Source: IIICB1 sp035968095 (GTDB lineage Bacteria > Cyanobacteriota > Cyanobacteriia > Cyanobacteriales > SIO1D9). From it: DNA of 13,969 bases. Positions 1 to 6,097 of the stretch are shown piece by piece. The notes under the pieces were generated by a model. That model saw only the letters and a list, made by a program, of their open reading frames with translations, made no database searches and was not told where the DNA came from. A program made the translations under genes and the position numbers. The stretch's first letter is position 1, and the number at the start of each line of letters is the position of its first letter. The stretch covers positions 1 to 13,969 of the forward strand of contig JAWQFW010000143.1 in NCBI GenBank assembly GCA_035968095.1. The letters are read 5' to 3'.

Positions 1-62
1 AGAAAATATAGACAAAGGGAACCATTAATGTTACAAAGAGAAATAGAGTCAAATGTTACCTC

Positions 63-104
63 GAAAAAAAAATTAGTTGCTTTAGGGTAGCAGATTTTTT
101 TTTC
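63..104 (+). terminator. A/T-rich hairpin upstream of ccaA, possible weak terminator
   Basis: A perfect 11-base inverted repeat (63-73 and 94-104) pairs a run of nine A with a run of nine T. Inside its 20-base loop a further 4-base stem (TGCT 78-81 with AGCA 89-92) can form. The T run is where a rho-independent terminator would place it, but the main stem is almost purely A-U, so it would be weak. It could end a gene lying to the left of the window, be bidirectional, or be a chance A/T feature of the ccaA leader. Confidence 0.3.
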
Positions 105-158
105 ATTTGCTTTAAGTTGCTTGTAACGAGTAACCAAAACTAATATTTGGTAAAGGGT

Positions 159-887
159 ATGAAAAAACTAATTAAAGGTCTGCGGGAATTTCAAACTACC
201 TATTATTCTAGTCACCAAGAACTGTTTGAACAACTTTCTCATGGTCAAAAACCGAGGGTATTATTTATTACTTGTTCGGACTCTCGTGTTGACCCGAATT
301 TAATTACTAACGCCCAAGTTGGAGAAATATTTGTTCTTCGTAATGCGGGGAATATGATTCCACCTTATGGAGCTACAAATGGGGGCGAAGGTGCAGCAGT
401 TGAATATGCAGTTGAAGCTTTAGGTATTCAAGATATTATTGTTTGCGGTCACTCTCACTGTGGAGCAATGAAAGGACTGCTAAAAATGGATCAATTAAAG
501 GAAAAAATGCCTTTAGTTTACGATTGGTTAAAGCAAGCCGAAGCTACGAGAAGGTTAGTTAAAGAAAATTATTCTACTCTCGAAGGTGAAGAATTATTAG
601 AAATCACGATCGCGGAAAATGTTTTAACCCAAATTGAAAATCTGCGTACTTATCCGATGATTCACTCGAAAATTCGTCAAGGATCTCTTTCTCTACACGC
701 ATGGGTTTATAACATCGAAGCGGGGAGAGTTTTTGCTTACGATTCAGCGCGTCACGAATATGTTTCTCCCGCAGGTCCACCCCAACCACGAGATCCCGAA
801 GAATTGTTACCACCAACTCCCGGACATCCTGCGAGTTGGTTATCTCGCGAACAAGCAGAACGAATTTATCGTGGTTCTGTGAGGTAA
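159..887 (+). CDS. ccaA: Beta-carbonic anhydrase, carboxysomal CcaA type
   Basis: Zinc enzyme interconverting bicarbonate and CO2; in beta-cyanobacteria CcaA works inside the carboxysome to feed Rubisco. With the ATG at 159 the protein has 242 residues. A TTG at 147 would add four residues, but the ATG gives the family's usual N-terminus (MKKLIKGL). The zinc ligands are Cys39, His98 and Cys101, and Asp41/Arg43 form the active-site dyad in CSDSR; GHSHCG surrounds the second ligand pair. The catalytic fold runs to about residue 203. A Pro-rich linker follows, then a terminal LSREQAERIYRG (228-239), nearly identical to the end of Synechocystis CcaA (from memory), where the tail docks on the CcmM scaffold. 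The linker is shorter than in the 274-residue Synechocystis protein. No ccm genes are adjacent. Function is sure; carboxysome location is inferred from the tail. Confidence 0.95.
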   Translation: MKKLIKGLREFQTTYYSSHQELFEQLSHGQKPRVLFITCSDSRVDPNLITNAQVGEIFVLRNAGNMIPPYGATNGGEGAAVEYAVEALGIQDIIVCGHSHCGAMKGLLKMDQLKEKMPLVYDWLKQAEATRRLVKENYSTLEGEELLEITIAENVLTQIENLRTYPMIHSKIRQGSLSLHAWVYNIEAGRVFAYDSARHEYVSPAGPPQPRDPEELLPPTPGHPASWLSREQAERIYRGSVR

Positions 888-893
888 AAAACT

Positions 894-967
894 GGGGATT
901 GGTGATTGAGAATTTAGGGTCAGAGTTTGTCTATTAATTATTTTTTGTTTTCTTTGTCCCAATTCCC
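894..967 (+). terminator. Imperfect long-loop hairpin downstream of ccaA
   Basis: GGGGATTGG at 894-902 can pair with CCAATTCCC at 959-967 (nine pairs, one of them G-U), and the right arm is followed by GATTTTTG. The 56-base loop is very long for a terminator. It could be a remnant of the GGGGATTGG-type intergenic repeats seen in cyanobacteria, or a weak 3' end for ccaA. Confidence 0.2.
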
Positions 968-1002
968 GATTTTTGATTAAGTTACCGATTAATTCTGGTT
1001 AG

Positions 1003-1563
1003 ATGTCGAAAAAATTATTGTGTCATTTTCTGATTGGGATTCCTGGTAGTGGTAAGTCTACTTTTGCGAGGAAACTAACTGAGTTGTTACCGAATACGGT
1101 AATTGTTTCTACAGACAAGATCCGCGCACAATTATATGGTGCGGCGATAATTCAAGGAAAGTGGGCGGAAATTGAGAAGGAGGCGATCGCGCAAATTGCC
1201 AAAAATGTCGCTAGCAACGACAATATAATTTACGATGCGACTAATGCTAAACCAAGTTATCGGCTGGAAATGGTGCAAAATTTGGCAGATTTTGACCTAG
1301 AATTAATTGCTTGGTATTTAGATACAAAAATTGAGATTTGTAAGCGAAGAAACCGCCAGCGATTTCGTCAAGTACCAGAAGTAGTCATTGAAAGTATGGC
1401 AGAATCGTTGAAACTTTTTCCACCCATACCAGCCGAAGGATTTAGCATTGTTAATCGCCTCGATTTGAGTCAAAAAGAAGTTGATTTACAAGCTCTAATT
1501 AAGAAAATATTACCACGAAATCGCACTTCGATTAACCGTAATAATCTTATCCAACAGAGCTAA
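1003..1563 (+). CDS. P-loop kinase, polynucleotide-kinase-like (AAA_33 type)
   Basis: A 186-residue single-domain NTPase resembling the 5'-kinase half of T4 polynucleotide kinase and related zeta-toxin-like kinases. The Walker A loop is GIPGSGKST (12-20). Asp38 in STDKIR sits where the T4 enzyme has its general base. The strand IIYDATN (75-81) matches the DTN element of that family, and the basic KRRNRQR stretch (114-120) fits the arginine lid that closes over ATP. No phosphatase or ligase domain is attached, so an RNA or DNA 5'-OH kinase is possible, but a small-molecule or protein kinase cannot be excluded. It follows ccaA by 115 bases without visible coupling, and converges on the SPFH gene across a repeat element. 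The ATG at 1003 lies just before the first beta strand and has no strong ribosome binding site. Fold is firm; substrate is unknown. Confidence 0.8.
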   Translation: MSKKLLCHFLIGIPGSGKSTFARKLTELLPNTVIVSTDKIRAQLYGAAIIQGKWAEIEKEAIAQIAKNVASNDNIIYDATNAKPSYRLEMVQNLADFDLELIAWYLDTKIEICKRRNRQRFRQVPEVVIESMAESLKLFPPIPAEGFSIVNRLDLSQKEVDLQALIKKILPRNRTSINRNNLIQQS

Positions 1564-1609
1564 AACGATTATTTGCTAATTTTTGAACCCATCAGTTCGA
1601 CTTTTTCTT

Positions 1610-1684
1610 GTTCCCTGGCTCTGCCTCCAGAACAATCAAGGCAGAGCCTTGGGTGTGCGTCCCCTGGTGGAGCCAAGGGACGAG
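1610..1684. repeat. Two-hairpin GC-rich dispersed-repeat-like element between convergent genes
   Basis: The first hairpin is a perfect 10-base inverted repeat, GGCTCTGCCT (1617-1626) with AGGCAGAGCC (1639-1648), extended by CCC 1613-1615 with GGG 1651-1653 across a small internal loop. The second pairs GTCCC (1659-1663) with GGGAC (1677-1681), then TGG with CCA after one mismatch. The flanks TCCCTGGCT (1612-1620) and AGCCAAGGGA (1671-1680) are also nearly inverse. It is much more GC-rich than its surroundings and matches, from memory, a family of short GCAGAGCC-type palindromic repeats dispersed in cyanobacterial genomes. It may also act as a two-way terminator. The open frame across it (1573-1776) is not believable as a gene. 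Confidence 0.6.
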
Positions 1685-1714
1685 GAATAGACGTTGCATC
1701 TAACGTTTTTACAA

Positions 1715-2548
1715 TCAACTTTCTTCACTCTTTAATTCCGGATGAGAATCAATTATCTCTTTCCGCGCACCATTGACAGAAACATTCTTATTTTGTTGCA
1801 GTGATTCTGTCCATTCTTTAGCTAAAGAAACAAAATCAGAAGGCATCATAATCAAAGTTGTCGTATTATTTTCCGCACCAATTTCAGTGAGCATTTGCAA
1901 GCGACGTAACTCTAACGCGGCAGGATTTTCAACAATTTTTCGCGAAGCTTCTGCTAATTTAATCGAGGCTTCTTGTTCGGCAGAAGCTTTGATTAAACGC
2001 GCTCTTTTTTCCCGTAAAGCTTCTGCTTCTTTCGCCATTGCACGTTGCATTGCTAAGGGAATTTCTACGTCTCGAATTTCTACTCTTTCGATTTCTACGC
2101 CCCAAGGTTCGGTCATTTCATCGACAATTTCTTGGACTTTGAAGTTAATTTTATCGCGCTTTTGGAGAACGTCATCGAGAGGATTTTGTCCGACTACGTT
2201 GCGTAAAGTAGTCATTGCTGCTTGATATACTGCGGTTTGATATTTTTCGACGTTATTAATTGCTTTATTGGGATCGATAATGCGATAATAAAGGACAGCA
2301 TTAACTTTAATTGTTACGCTGTCGGCGGTGACTGTTTCTTGGGGAGCAATATCAACAGTTTTGGTGCGAATATCAACTTGAGCTTTTTGGTCAACAACTG
2401 GGAGAATCCAGTACATTCCTGGACCTTTAGTTTGATGATAGCGACCTAAGCGAAAAATTACGCCCCGCTCGTATTCACGGTCAATTTTCAGTCCGGAAAT
2501 AGCTGTAACTAAAGTTACAATGAATAAACTAGCAAAGATGGTTTCCAT
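1715..2548 (-). CDS. Stomatin/slipin-family SPFH (band 7) protein
   Basis: A 277-residue membrane-anchored scaffold protein of the stomatin-prohibitin-flotillin-HflK/C superfamily; such proteins form oligomeric rings in membrane microdomains and often influence proteases or channels. An N-terminal hydrophobic segment (about 2-20) is followed by the SPFH entry motif YERGVIFRLGRYHQTKGPGMYWILP (starting near 26), the core to about 165 (DIRTKTVDI, VNAVLYYRI, GVEIERVEIRDVEIP), then an Ala/Glu/Lys-rich coiled coil (about 165-210) typical of slipins. The C-terminal part ends in a polar tail. Slipins are often encoded beside an NfeD protease-like partner; none is present here. The gene is transcribed in the same direction as mtnA with 75 bases between them. 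Synechocystis has comparable stomatin homologues, so the family is expected; the specific client is unknown. Confidence 0.92.
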   Translation of the reverse strand: METIFASLFIVTLVTAISGLKIDREYERGVIFRLGRYHQTKGPGMYWILPVVDQKAQVDIRTKTVDIAPQETVTADSVTIKVNAVLYYRIIDPNKAINNVEKYQTAVYQAAMTTLRNVVGQNPLDDVLQKRDKINFKVQEIVDEMTEPWGVEIERVEIRDVEIPLAMQRAMAKEAEALREKRARLIKASAEQEASIKLAEASRKIVENPAALELRRLQMLTEIGAENNTTTLIMMPSDFVSLAKEWTESLQQNKNVSVNGARKEIIDSHPELKSEES

Positions 2549-2623
2549 AGAAATTAAGGTTAATTATCTGCTAATTTGATTCTAACTAAGTTACTGGAGC
2601 GGGGGCGTTTTTTTTACAATTTA

Positions 2624-3676
2624 TTAAACTGCTACTTGTGCGGTTAATTGTCGTAATTGGTCAGGTTTTACTGCGCCTTTTTCGGTGATAATTGCGGTAA
2701 TTAATGCCGCAGGGGTAACGTCAAAGGCGGGGTTGTAATATTCTATGCCTTGGGGACAAATTCGAGTTGCGCCGATTTGATAAATTTCGGCTGAATCTCG
2801 TTCTTCGATGGGAATTTCTGCGCCAGTTGCTAACTGGAAATCGATGGTTGAAAGGGGGGCGGCGACGAAAAAGGGAACGTTATGGGCTTTGGCGACTACT
2901 GCTAGGGAATATGTGCCAATTTTATTAGCAGTATCTCCATTTGCGGCGATTCTGTCTGCACCGACAACGATCGCGTCAATTTTGTTTTCTTTCAGACAAT
3001 GGGCTGCCATGCTGTCGGTAATTACGGTGACTGGTATCCCTTCCTGAACGCATTCCCAGGCGGTCAATTTTGCGCCTTGGAGACGCGGACGGGTTTCGTC
3101 GGCAAAAACTCTCGTGAGGCGGTTTTCGCGCCATGCAGAGCGAATTACGCCCAATGCTGTTCCGTACCCGGCGGTGGCGAGGGAGCCTGCGTTACAGTGG
3201 GTGAGGAGGGTAAGTTTTTGCGGGTTGCTGGGTAAGACAGTTAAGCCGTTGTCGCCGATTGCTTGACAAGTTTGCAAATCTTCGGCTTGAATATTCTGGG
3301 CGGTGGTGAGTAAAGCGGCGCGAATGTCTGCGACGGTACCAAGACTTTCGTAAGCGATTTTCAGCGATCGCGCGATCGCCCAAAATAAGTTTACTGCGGT
3401 GGGGCGAGTTTGTCGCAACATCTCAGCCACGCGATCGAGTTCACGCAAAAATTCGGTGCGGTTGCTAGTTTCGATCTCCCTTGCACCTAAATACATACCA
3501 TAAGCCGCCGCGACACCAATCGCTGGCGCACCTCTAACAATCATAGTCTTAATTGCTCGCGCCATGTCTTCCGCGCGACTTATTTCGACAACTGTGTATT
3601 CACCAGGTAAGCGGGTTTGATCGATTAATCTTACCTTGTTATCTTGCCAAACTATCGGATAAACTGGAGAACTCAT
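2624..3676 (-). CDS. mtnA: S-methyl-5-thioribose-1-phosphate isomerase
   Basis: Isomerises methylthioribose-1-phosphate to methylthioribulose-1-phosphate in the methionine salvage pathway, which recycles methylthioadenosine from polyamine synthesis and related reactions. The 350-residue length is usual. Hallmarks are IKTMIVRGAPAIGVAAAYG (42-60), the catalytic cysteine Cys161 in LLTHCNAGSLATAGYGTALGV, FADETRPRLQG (191-201, phosphate and ribose site), and the catalytic Asp241 in VVGADRIAANGDTANKIGTY. The C-terminus EIYQIGATRICPQGIEYYNPAFDVTP is the usual closing motif that separates this family from eIF2B regulatory subunits. The ATG at 3676 gives the normal N-terminus but lacks a clear ribosome binding site. 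No other salvage gene (mtnB, C, D, K or N) is adjacent. I looked for an S-adenosylmethionine riboswitch in the 129-base leader and saw none. Confidence 0.96.
   Translation of the reverse strand: MSSPVYPIVWQDNKVRLIDQTRLPGEYTVVEISRAEDMARAIKTMIVRGAPAIGVAAAYGMYLGAREIETSNRTEFLRELDRVAEMLRQTRPTAVNLFWAIARSLKIAYESLGTVADIRAALLTTAQNIQAEDLQTCQAIGDNGLTVLPSNPQKLTLLTHCNAGSLATAGYGTALGVIRSAWRENRLTRVFADETRPRLQGAKLTAWECVQEGIPVTVITDSMAAHCLKENKIDAIVVGADRIAANGDTANKIGTYSLAVVAKAHNVPFFVAAPLSTIDFQLATGAEIPIEERDSAEIYQIGATRICPQGIEYYNPAFDVTPAALITAIITEKGAVKPDQLRQLTAQVAV
3364..3379. repeat. Two abutting HIP1 octamers inside mtnA
   Basis: GCGATCGC is repeated back to back at 3364-3371 and 3372-3379. HIP1 is the highly iterated palindrome of cyanobacterial genomes. 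Other copies in the window begin at 1183, 4231, 4280, 5839, 7932, 8072, 10320, 11436, 11490, 12134, 12580, 12586 (overlapping the previous copy), 13215 and 13829. Most lie inside genes. Confidence 0.9.
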
Positions 3677-3805
3677 CGGGATTTTCGGTTTTCTAAGTTT
3701 CTAACTCAGGATAGATGCTGACAAAGACAAAAACAACATCTGTCGCTGATAATTTAATTCTAGCGATATACGACAAAAAGACCTCAATAATGTCACTATC
3801 TAATT

Positions 3806-4219
3806 ATGAACATCGACGAACGCTTAAAAACACTCAAACGCATCCGCAAACTTAGTCGTTTAATGGATACCGCAATTGGGATTCCTGGTACTAAGTTTCG
3901 CATCGGTATCGACCCAATTATTGGGCTTGTTCCTGGGGCTGGTGATTTAGTTAGTACGGCTTTTTCCGCTTATATTATTTATTTAGCAACTCGTTTTCGC
4001 CTTCCTGGAGAAGATTTGCGAAAAATGATTTTTAATGTTGGTTTAGAATTTGTGATTGGAACCGTACCGTTATTTGGCGATATTTTTGACGCTTTTTATA
4101 AGTCCAATATTCGCAATTTAGAAATTCTCGAAAAACATTTAATGGTGACTGAACCGGAAGTTGAAACTGCTGGGGCTGAAGATCCTGATGAGTTGACTCG
4201 ACCTTTGTTGACTAAATAA
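3806..4219 (+). CDS. DUF4112 domain membrane protein
   Basis: A 137-residue protein matching the DUF4112 family, whose function is not known. The conserved core is MDTAIGIPGTKFRIGIDPIIGLVPGAGDLVS, starting at about residue 20, followed by a hydrophobic helix (51-62) and a second hydrophobic stretch with GTVPLFGDIFDAFYKSNIRN (85-104). The two Gly-Pro/Gly-Asp turns (IGLVPGAGD and IGTVPLFGD) look like an internal duplication of a re-entrant or helical-hairpin element. The C-terminal 25 residues are acidic and probably unstructured. The N-terminus is strongly basic (RLKTLKRIRKLSR), suggesting it stays cytoplasmic. The gene diverges from mtnA and converges on the PEP-CTERM gene with only 23 bases between stop codons. 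The family is confident; no function is assigned. Confidence 0.88.
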   Translation: MNIDERLKTLKRIRKLSRLMDTAIGIPGTKFRIGIDPIIGLVPGAGDLVSTAFSAYIIYLATRFRLPGEDLRKMIFNVGLEFVIGTVPLFGDIFDAFYKSNIRNLEILEKHLMVTEPEVETAGAEDPDELTRPLLTK

Positions 4220-4230
4220 AGAGTAATTTA

Positions 4231-4238
4231 GCGATCGC
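4231..4238. repeat. HIP1 octamer in a 23-base convergent gap
   Basis: The only notable sequence between the stop of the DUF4112 gene (4219) and the stop of the PEP-CTERM gene (4243) is one GCGATCGC. No terminator hairpin is visible here, so transcripts of the two genes may overlap. Confidence 0.8.
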
Positions 4239-4242
4239 TACT

Positions 4243-4761
4243 TCAACATTTTACCTTTCTCTGGAGCAAACCACCGACGGCGATCGCCCCTAACGCTAAA
4301 ATTAAACTCGGTTCAGGTACAGAAGTAGGAGGATCTTCTACAAGAGTAGCAGCCAATGGACCATTGGAAGTACCACCAAATTCAGGTACACCACCTCCAA
4401 AAACCACTCCGTATTGGATAGGTCTAGTAATTGTAAAATCTTCGTTACTAGAATAAAAACCTATAATGTTCCATTGTAAGTAATAAGTAAAAGCTCCTAA
4501 GTCTGTTAAAGTTTGGTTAAATGTACCGAACGTTGATTCGTAGGTAAGTGAAAAATCACTTAGTTCATCAAGATCGATTAAAAGATCGTTATTTAAATCT
4601 TCTCCAGTGAAAGTTCCCGACAACAAACTTGTGCCTGTATAGGTGTTAGAATACTCTTCAGAAAAGGAAAAACTGGCTGCTTGAGACGACACCGAAATTG
4701 CGCTGACACCGAAAACTGCACCGATACCAGCAGCGACTAATTTTTGGCAAATATTCATCAT
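4243..4761 (-). CDS. PEP-CTERM sorting-domain exported protein
   Basis: A 172-residue exported protein. An N-terminal signal peptide (basic start, hydrophobic 8-24, small residues SSQAAS near 25-30) leads to a mature domain containing FTGEDLNNDLLIDLDELSDF (51-70), an acidic, calcium-loop-like motif recurrent in cyanobacterial PEP-CTERM proteins. The C-terminus is a classic sorting signal: Val-Pro-Glu-Pro (148-151), a hydrophobic helix (152-166), then the basic QRKVK tail. Exosortase (EpsH/XrtA-like, not in this window) is expected to process it for surface or extracellular delivery. Starts are possible at TTG 4764, ATG 4761 and ATG 4758; an ATG is preferred and the two differ by one residue. 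A terminator separates it from the upstream DUF4114-like gene, so it probably has its own promoter. The specific role is unknown. Confidence 0.88.
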   Translation of the reverse strand: MMNICQKLVAAGIGAVFGVSAISVSSQAASFSFSEEYSNTYTGTSLLSGTFTGEDLNNDLLIDLDELSDFSLTYESTFGTFNQTLTDLGAFTYYLQWNIIGFYSSNEDFTITRPIQYGVVFGGGVPEFGGTSNGPLAATLVEDPPTSVPEPSLILALGAIAVGGLLQRKVKC

Positions 4762-4773
4762 CAAAACCTGGTA

Positions 4774-4804
4774 ACTATATTAACCAAAGTAGTAAAATCA
4801 CCAA
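4774..4804 (-). promoter_or_regulatory. Tentative promoter of the PEP-CTERM gene
   Basis: On the minus strand TTGGTG (4804-4799) could be a -35 box, with TATAGT (4779-4774, 19-base spacing) or TAATAT (4782-4777, 16-base spacing) as -10. Neither arrangement is ideal, and the first would leave a very short leader before the ATG at 4761. It lies just downstream of the direct repeats at 4820-4855, which is the main reason to consider it. Confidence 0.25.
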
Positions 4805-4819
4805 TCGATAAGATGAAGC

Positions 4820-4855
4820 TTCGATGAAGATTAAGCGCTTTTCGATGAAGATTAA
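4820..4855. repeat. Direct repeat with 21-base period upstream of the PEP-CTERM gene
   Basis: TTCGATGAAGATTAA occurs at 4820-4834 and again, identically, at 4841-4855, exactly 21 bases apart (two helical turns). A third partial copy, GATGAAGCT, lies at 4812-4820. The repeats sit 60-95 bases upstream of the PEP-CTERM start codon and between the terminator of the previous gene and the tentative promoter. Spacing and placement fit tandem binding sites for a dimeric activator such as an OmpR/PhoB-type response regulator; that role is inferred. Confidence 0.55.
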
Positions 4856-4860
4856 TTAAA

Positions 4861-4885
4861 GGGGCAACTCTGGGGGAATTGCCCC
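4861..4885 (-). terminator. Rho-independent-type terminator after the DUF4114-like gene
   Basis: Read on the minus strand, GGGGCAA (4885-4879) pairs perfectly with TTGCCCC (4867-4861), with an 11-base loop, followed directly by TTTAATTAATCTT. It begins 16 bases after the stop codon at 4901. The downstream tract is T-rich but interrupted, so efficiency may be moderate. Confidence 0.65.
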
Positions 4886-4900
4886 AATATTTGGGTAGAT

Positions 4901-5581
4901 CTACCTAATCGGTGGACAAGGAACTATACCAGCGAGAAATCCACCTGCTTCCAGGACGAAATCATCAAAATCGCTGTCGTTACCAACTTCCGGTTGTCCG
5001 CCATCTTCCCAAGCGATGCGACTGCCAGTTATACTACCGCGAGTACCACCGCTTAAGCTAGCAAAGTTGCCGTTAAAATTAGCAAAAACTTGATTAGATA
5101 AAACCCGTCTTCTGGTTTGTCCAGTGGGGCTAACGGAATCGAGGTAAAAAGTATATCTGTTCCCAGCCTGGAAAGGAAACTCAACCACAGCCCCTTGGGG
5201 TTTTCCGGAGACATTAACTACATTAACTCTTTGTCCTGGTTGAACGGCGTTACCGATTGTACCGACAAAATCCAAATTTGAGCCAGTATTATTTTGACCG
5301 GGAACGGCTCGTTCTGCACCAGAACGCCCAAAGTCATCATAAGGCTTTACTTCCCGAAACAGAGCAACTTCCTCTCCGGTAGTTTCGTTTCGTACCCCGA
5401 TAGTAGATTGAAACGAGCCGTGAGTATCGATAAATTCAAACTCAACGACGGTATCTTCAGAAAATTGAACGGCTTGGTTGTCAAAGACATCGCGAACTTG
5501 TGCTTGTGCAGCAGTTGCAAATGAAGTAACAACCCCGGTAGCTAAAACTGCGGTAAATAAGTGAATTTTGCTTAAATTCAT
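4901..5581 (-). CDS. Exported DUF4114-like protein
   Basis: A 226-residue secreted or periplasmic protein of unknown role. A clear signal peptide occupies residues 1-27 (basic MNLSKIH, hydrophobic core, cleavage after AQA). The mature part is beta-rich, with YDDFGRSGAERAVPGQ around 81-96. Near the C-terminus it has RIAWEDGGQPEVGNDSDFDD (188-207), running on to FVLEAGGF; this W/F-E-D...D-x-D-F/Y-D-D-F pattern is the signature of DUF4114 domains found in cyanobacterial calcium-binding surface proteins. A short tail with one cysteine follows. The start at 5581 is supported by a good ribosome binding site (GAGGAGAAG) about 9 bases upstream. It lies 70 bases behind the small exported gene, with an intervening hairpin, and a terminator follows it, so it probably ends the transcription unit. 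The DUF4114 match rests on the motif only. Confidence 0.75.
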   Translation of the reverse strand: MNLSKIHLFTAVLATGVVTSFATAAQAQVRDVFDNQAVQFSEDTVVEFEFIDTHGSFQSTIGVRNETTGEEVALFREVKPYDDFGRSGAERAVPGQNNTGSNLDFVGTIGNAVQPGQRVNVVNVSGKPQGAVVEFPFQAGNRYTFYLDSVSPTGQTRRRVLSNQVFANFNGNFASLSGGTRGSITGSRIAWEDGGQPEVGNDSDFDDFVLEAGGFLAGIVPCPPIR

Positions 5582-5615
5582 CGTAACTTCTTCTCCTCAC
5601 TATTCGGTGCAAAGA

Positions 5616-5638
5616 GCGCTGGGCGAATGCCCAATCGC
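5616..5638 (-). terminator. Intergenic hairpin in the exported-protein cluster
   Basis: TGGGC (5620-5624) pairs with GCCCA (5629-5633) around a GAAT loop, and flanking GCG (5616-5618) pairs with CGC (5636-5638) across a small internal loop. It lies in the 70 bases between the small exported gene and the DUF4114-like gene. There is no T run after it on the minus strand, so it is more likely a partial terminator or an RNA-processing or stability element than a full stop. Confidence 0.35.
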
Positions 5639-5651
5639 TATCCGTGAATTT

Positions 5652-6080
5652 TTACCAAGTAGCATAACCAGATTGAACGGTTCCGGCTAAATCTTGCAAC
5701 TCTAAACGCACATTTTCGACTTCGGTTCTTAATTCATTGAGTCGTTGACAAGCAACGGGAACCCCAGCAGATTGACCAGGATTAGCTCGTCGGGCGAATC
5801 TCCGCGCTCCAGAGGGAGGAAGTTGTTGTTCGATTTGCGCGATCGCCGCGTTACAAGCTTGGAATGCGGCGGCTGATTCTTCATTTAATCGTTCGACTCT
5901 CGCGACTAAATCCGGGTCAATTCCGTTTTCCGAACCTTCAAACCTGGGTACAGTATTATTCCAAATATTCGTCCCCGTAATATCCGAATAACTACCATCA
6001 GCTTTCGCCGGATCAACTGTTAACCCGACTCCCACCATTGCTAAACCCAAAACCCAACTTATACGCTTCATTTTCTCCAT
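5652..6080 (-). CDS. Small exported protein of unknown function, two cysteines
   Basis: I do not recognise the family. With the ATG at 6080 the product has 142 residues: signal peptide 1-27 (MEKMKR, hydrophobic 8-21, cleavage after AKA), a short polar stretch (SYSDITGTNIWNN), then a helical region (about 55-135) with two cysteines (76 and 111) that could form a disulfide, separated by a basic GARRFARRANPGQ segment (91-103). Start choice: a GTG at 6098 overlaps the stop of the preceding gene, but GAGGAGG at 6096-6090 lies 9 bases before ATG 6080, making 6080 the likely start. It lies 17 bases behind the beta-barrel gene and is probably translated from the same message, which suggests a periplasmic partner of that barrel. 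This partnership is inferred from position only. Confidence 0.75.
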   Translation of the reverse strand: MEKMKRISWVLGLAMVGVGLTVDPAKADGSYSDITGTNIWNNTVPRFEGSENGIDPDLVARVERLNEESAAAFQACNAAIAQIEQQLPPSGARRFARRANPGQSAGVPVACQRLNELRTEVENVRLELQDLAGTVQSGYATW

Positions 6081-6097
6081 TTTTCCCAACCTCCTCA

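Noticed and set aside
1..90. Open plus-strand frame from the window edge to TAG 88-90 (30 codons), possible tail of an upstream gene.
   Set aside because: Low-complexity, A-rich, no recognisable motif, and its stop falls inside the loop of the hairpin at 63-104. It cannot be separated from chance.
1573..1776. 67-codon plus-strand frame between the kinase and slipin genes.
   Set aside because: It is made by the palindromic repeat and then overlaps the slipin gene antisense. There is no family match and no ribosome binding site.
1773..2449. Plus-strand frames (1773-2225 and 2222-2449) antisense to the slipin gene.
   Set aside because: The minus-strand SPFH protein is unmistakable, and these frames are antisense shadows without motifs.
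2590..2616. GC stretch followed by eight T after GGAGCGGGGGCG, resembling a terminator end on the plus strand.
   Set aside because: There is no complementary left arm nearby, and no plus-strand gene ends here.
3677..3805. Possible S-adenosylmethionine riboswitch in front of mtnA.
   Set aside because: Methionine-salvage genes sometimes have one, but I found no conserved stem junction or terminator in the 129-base leader.
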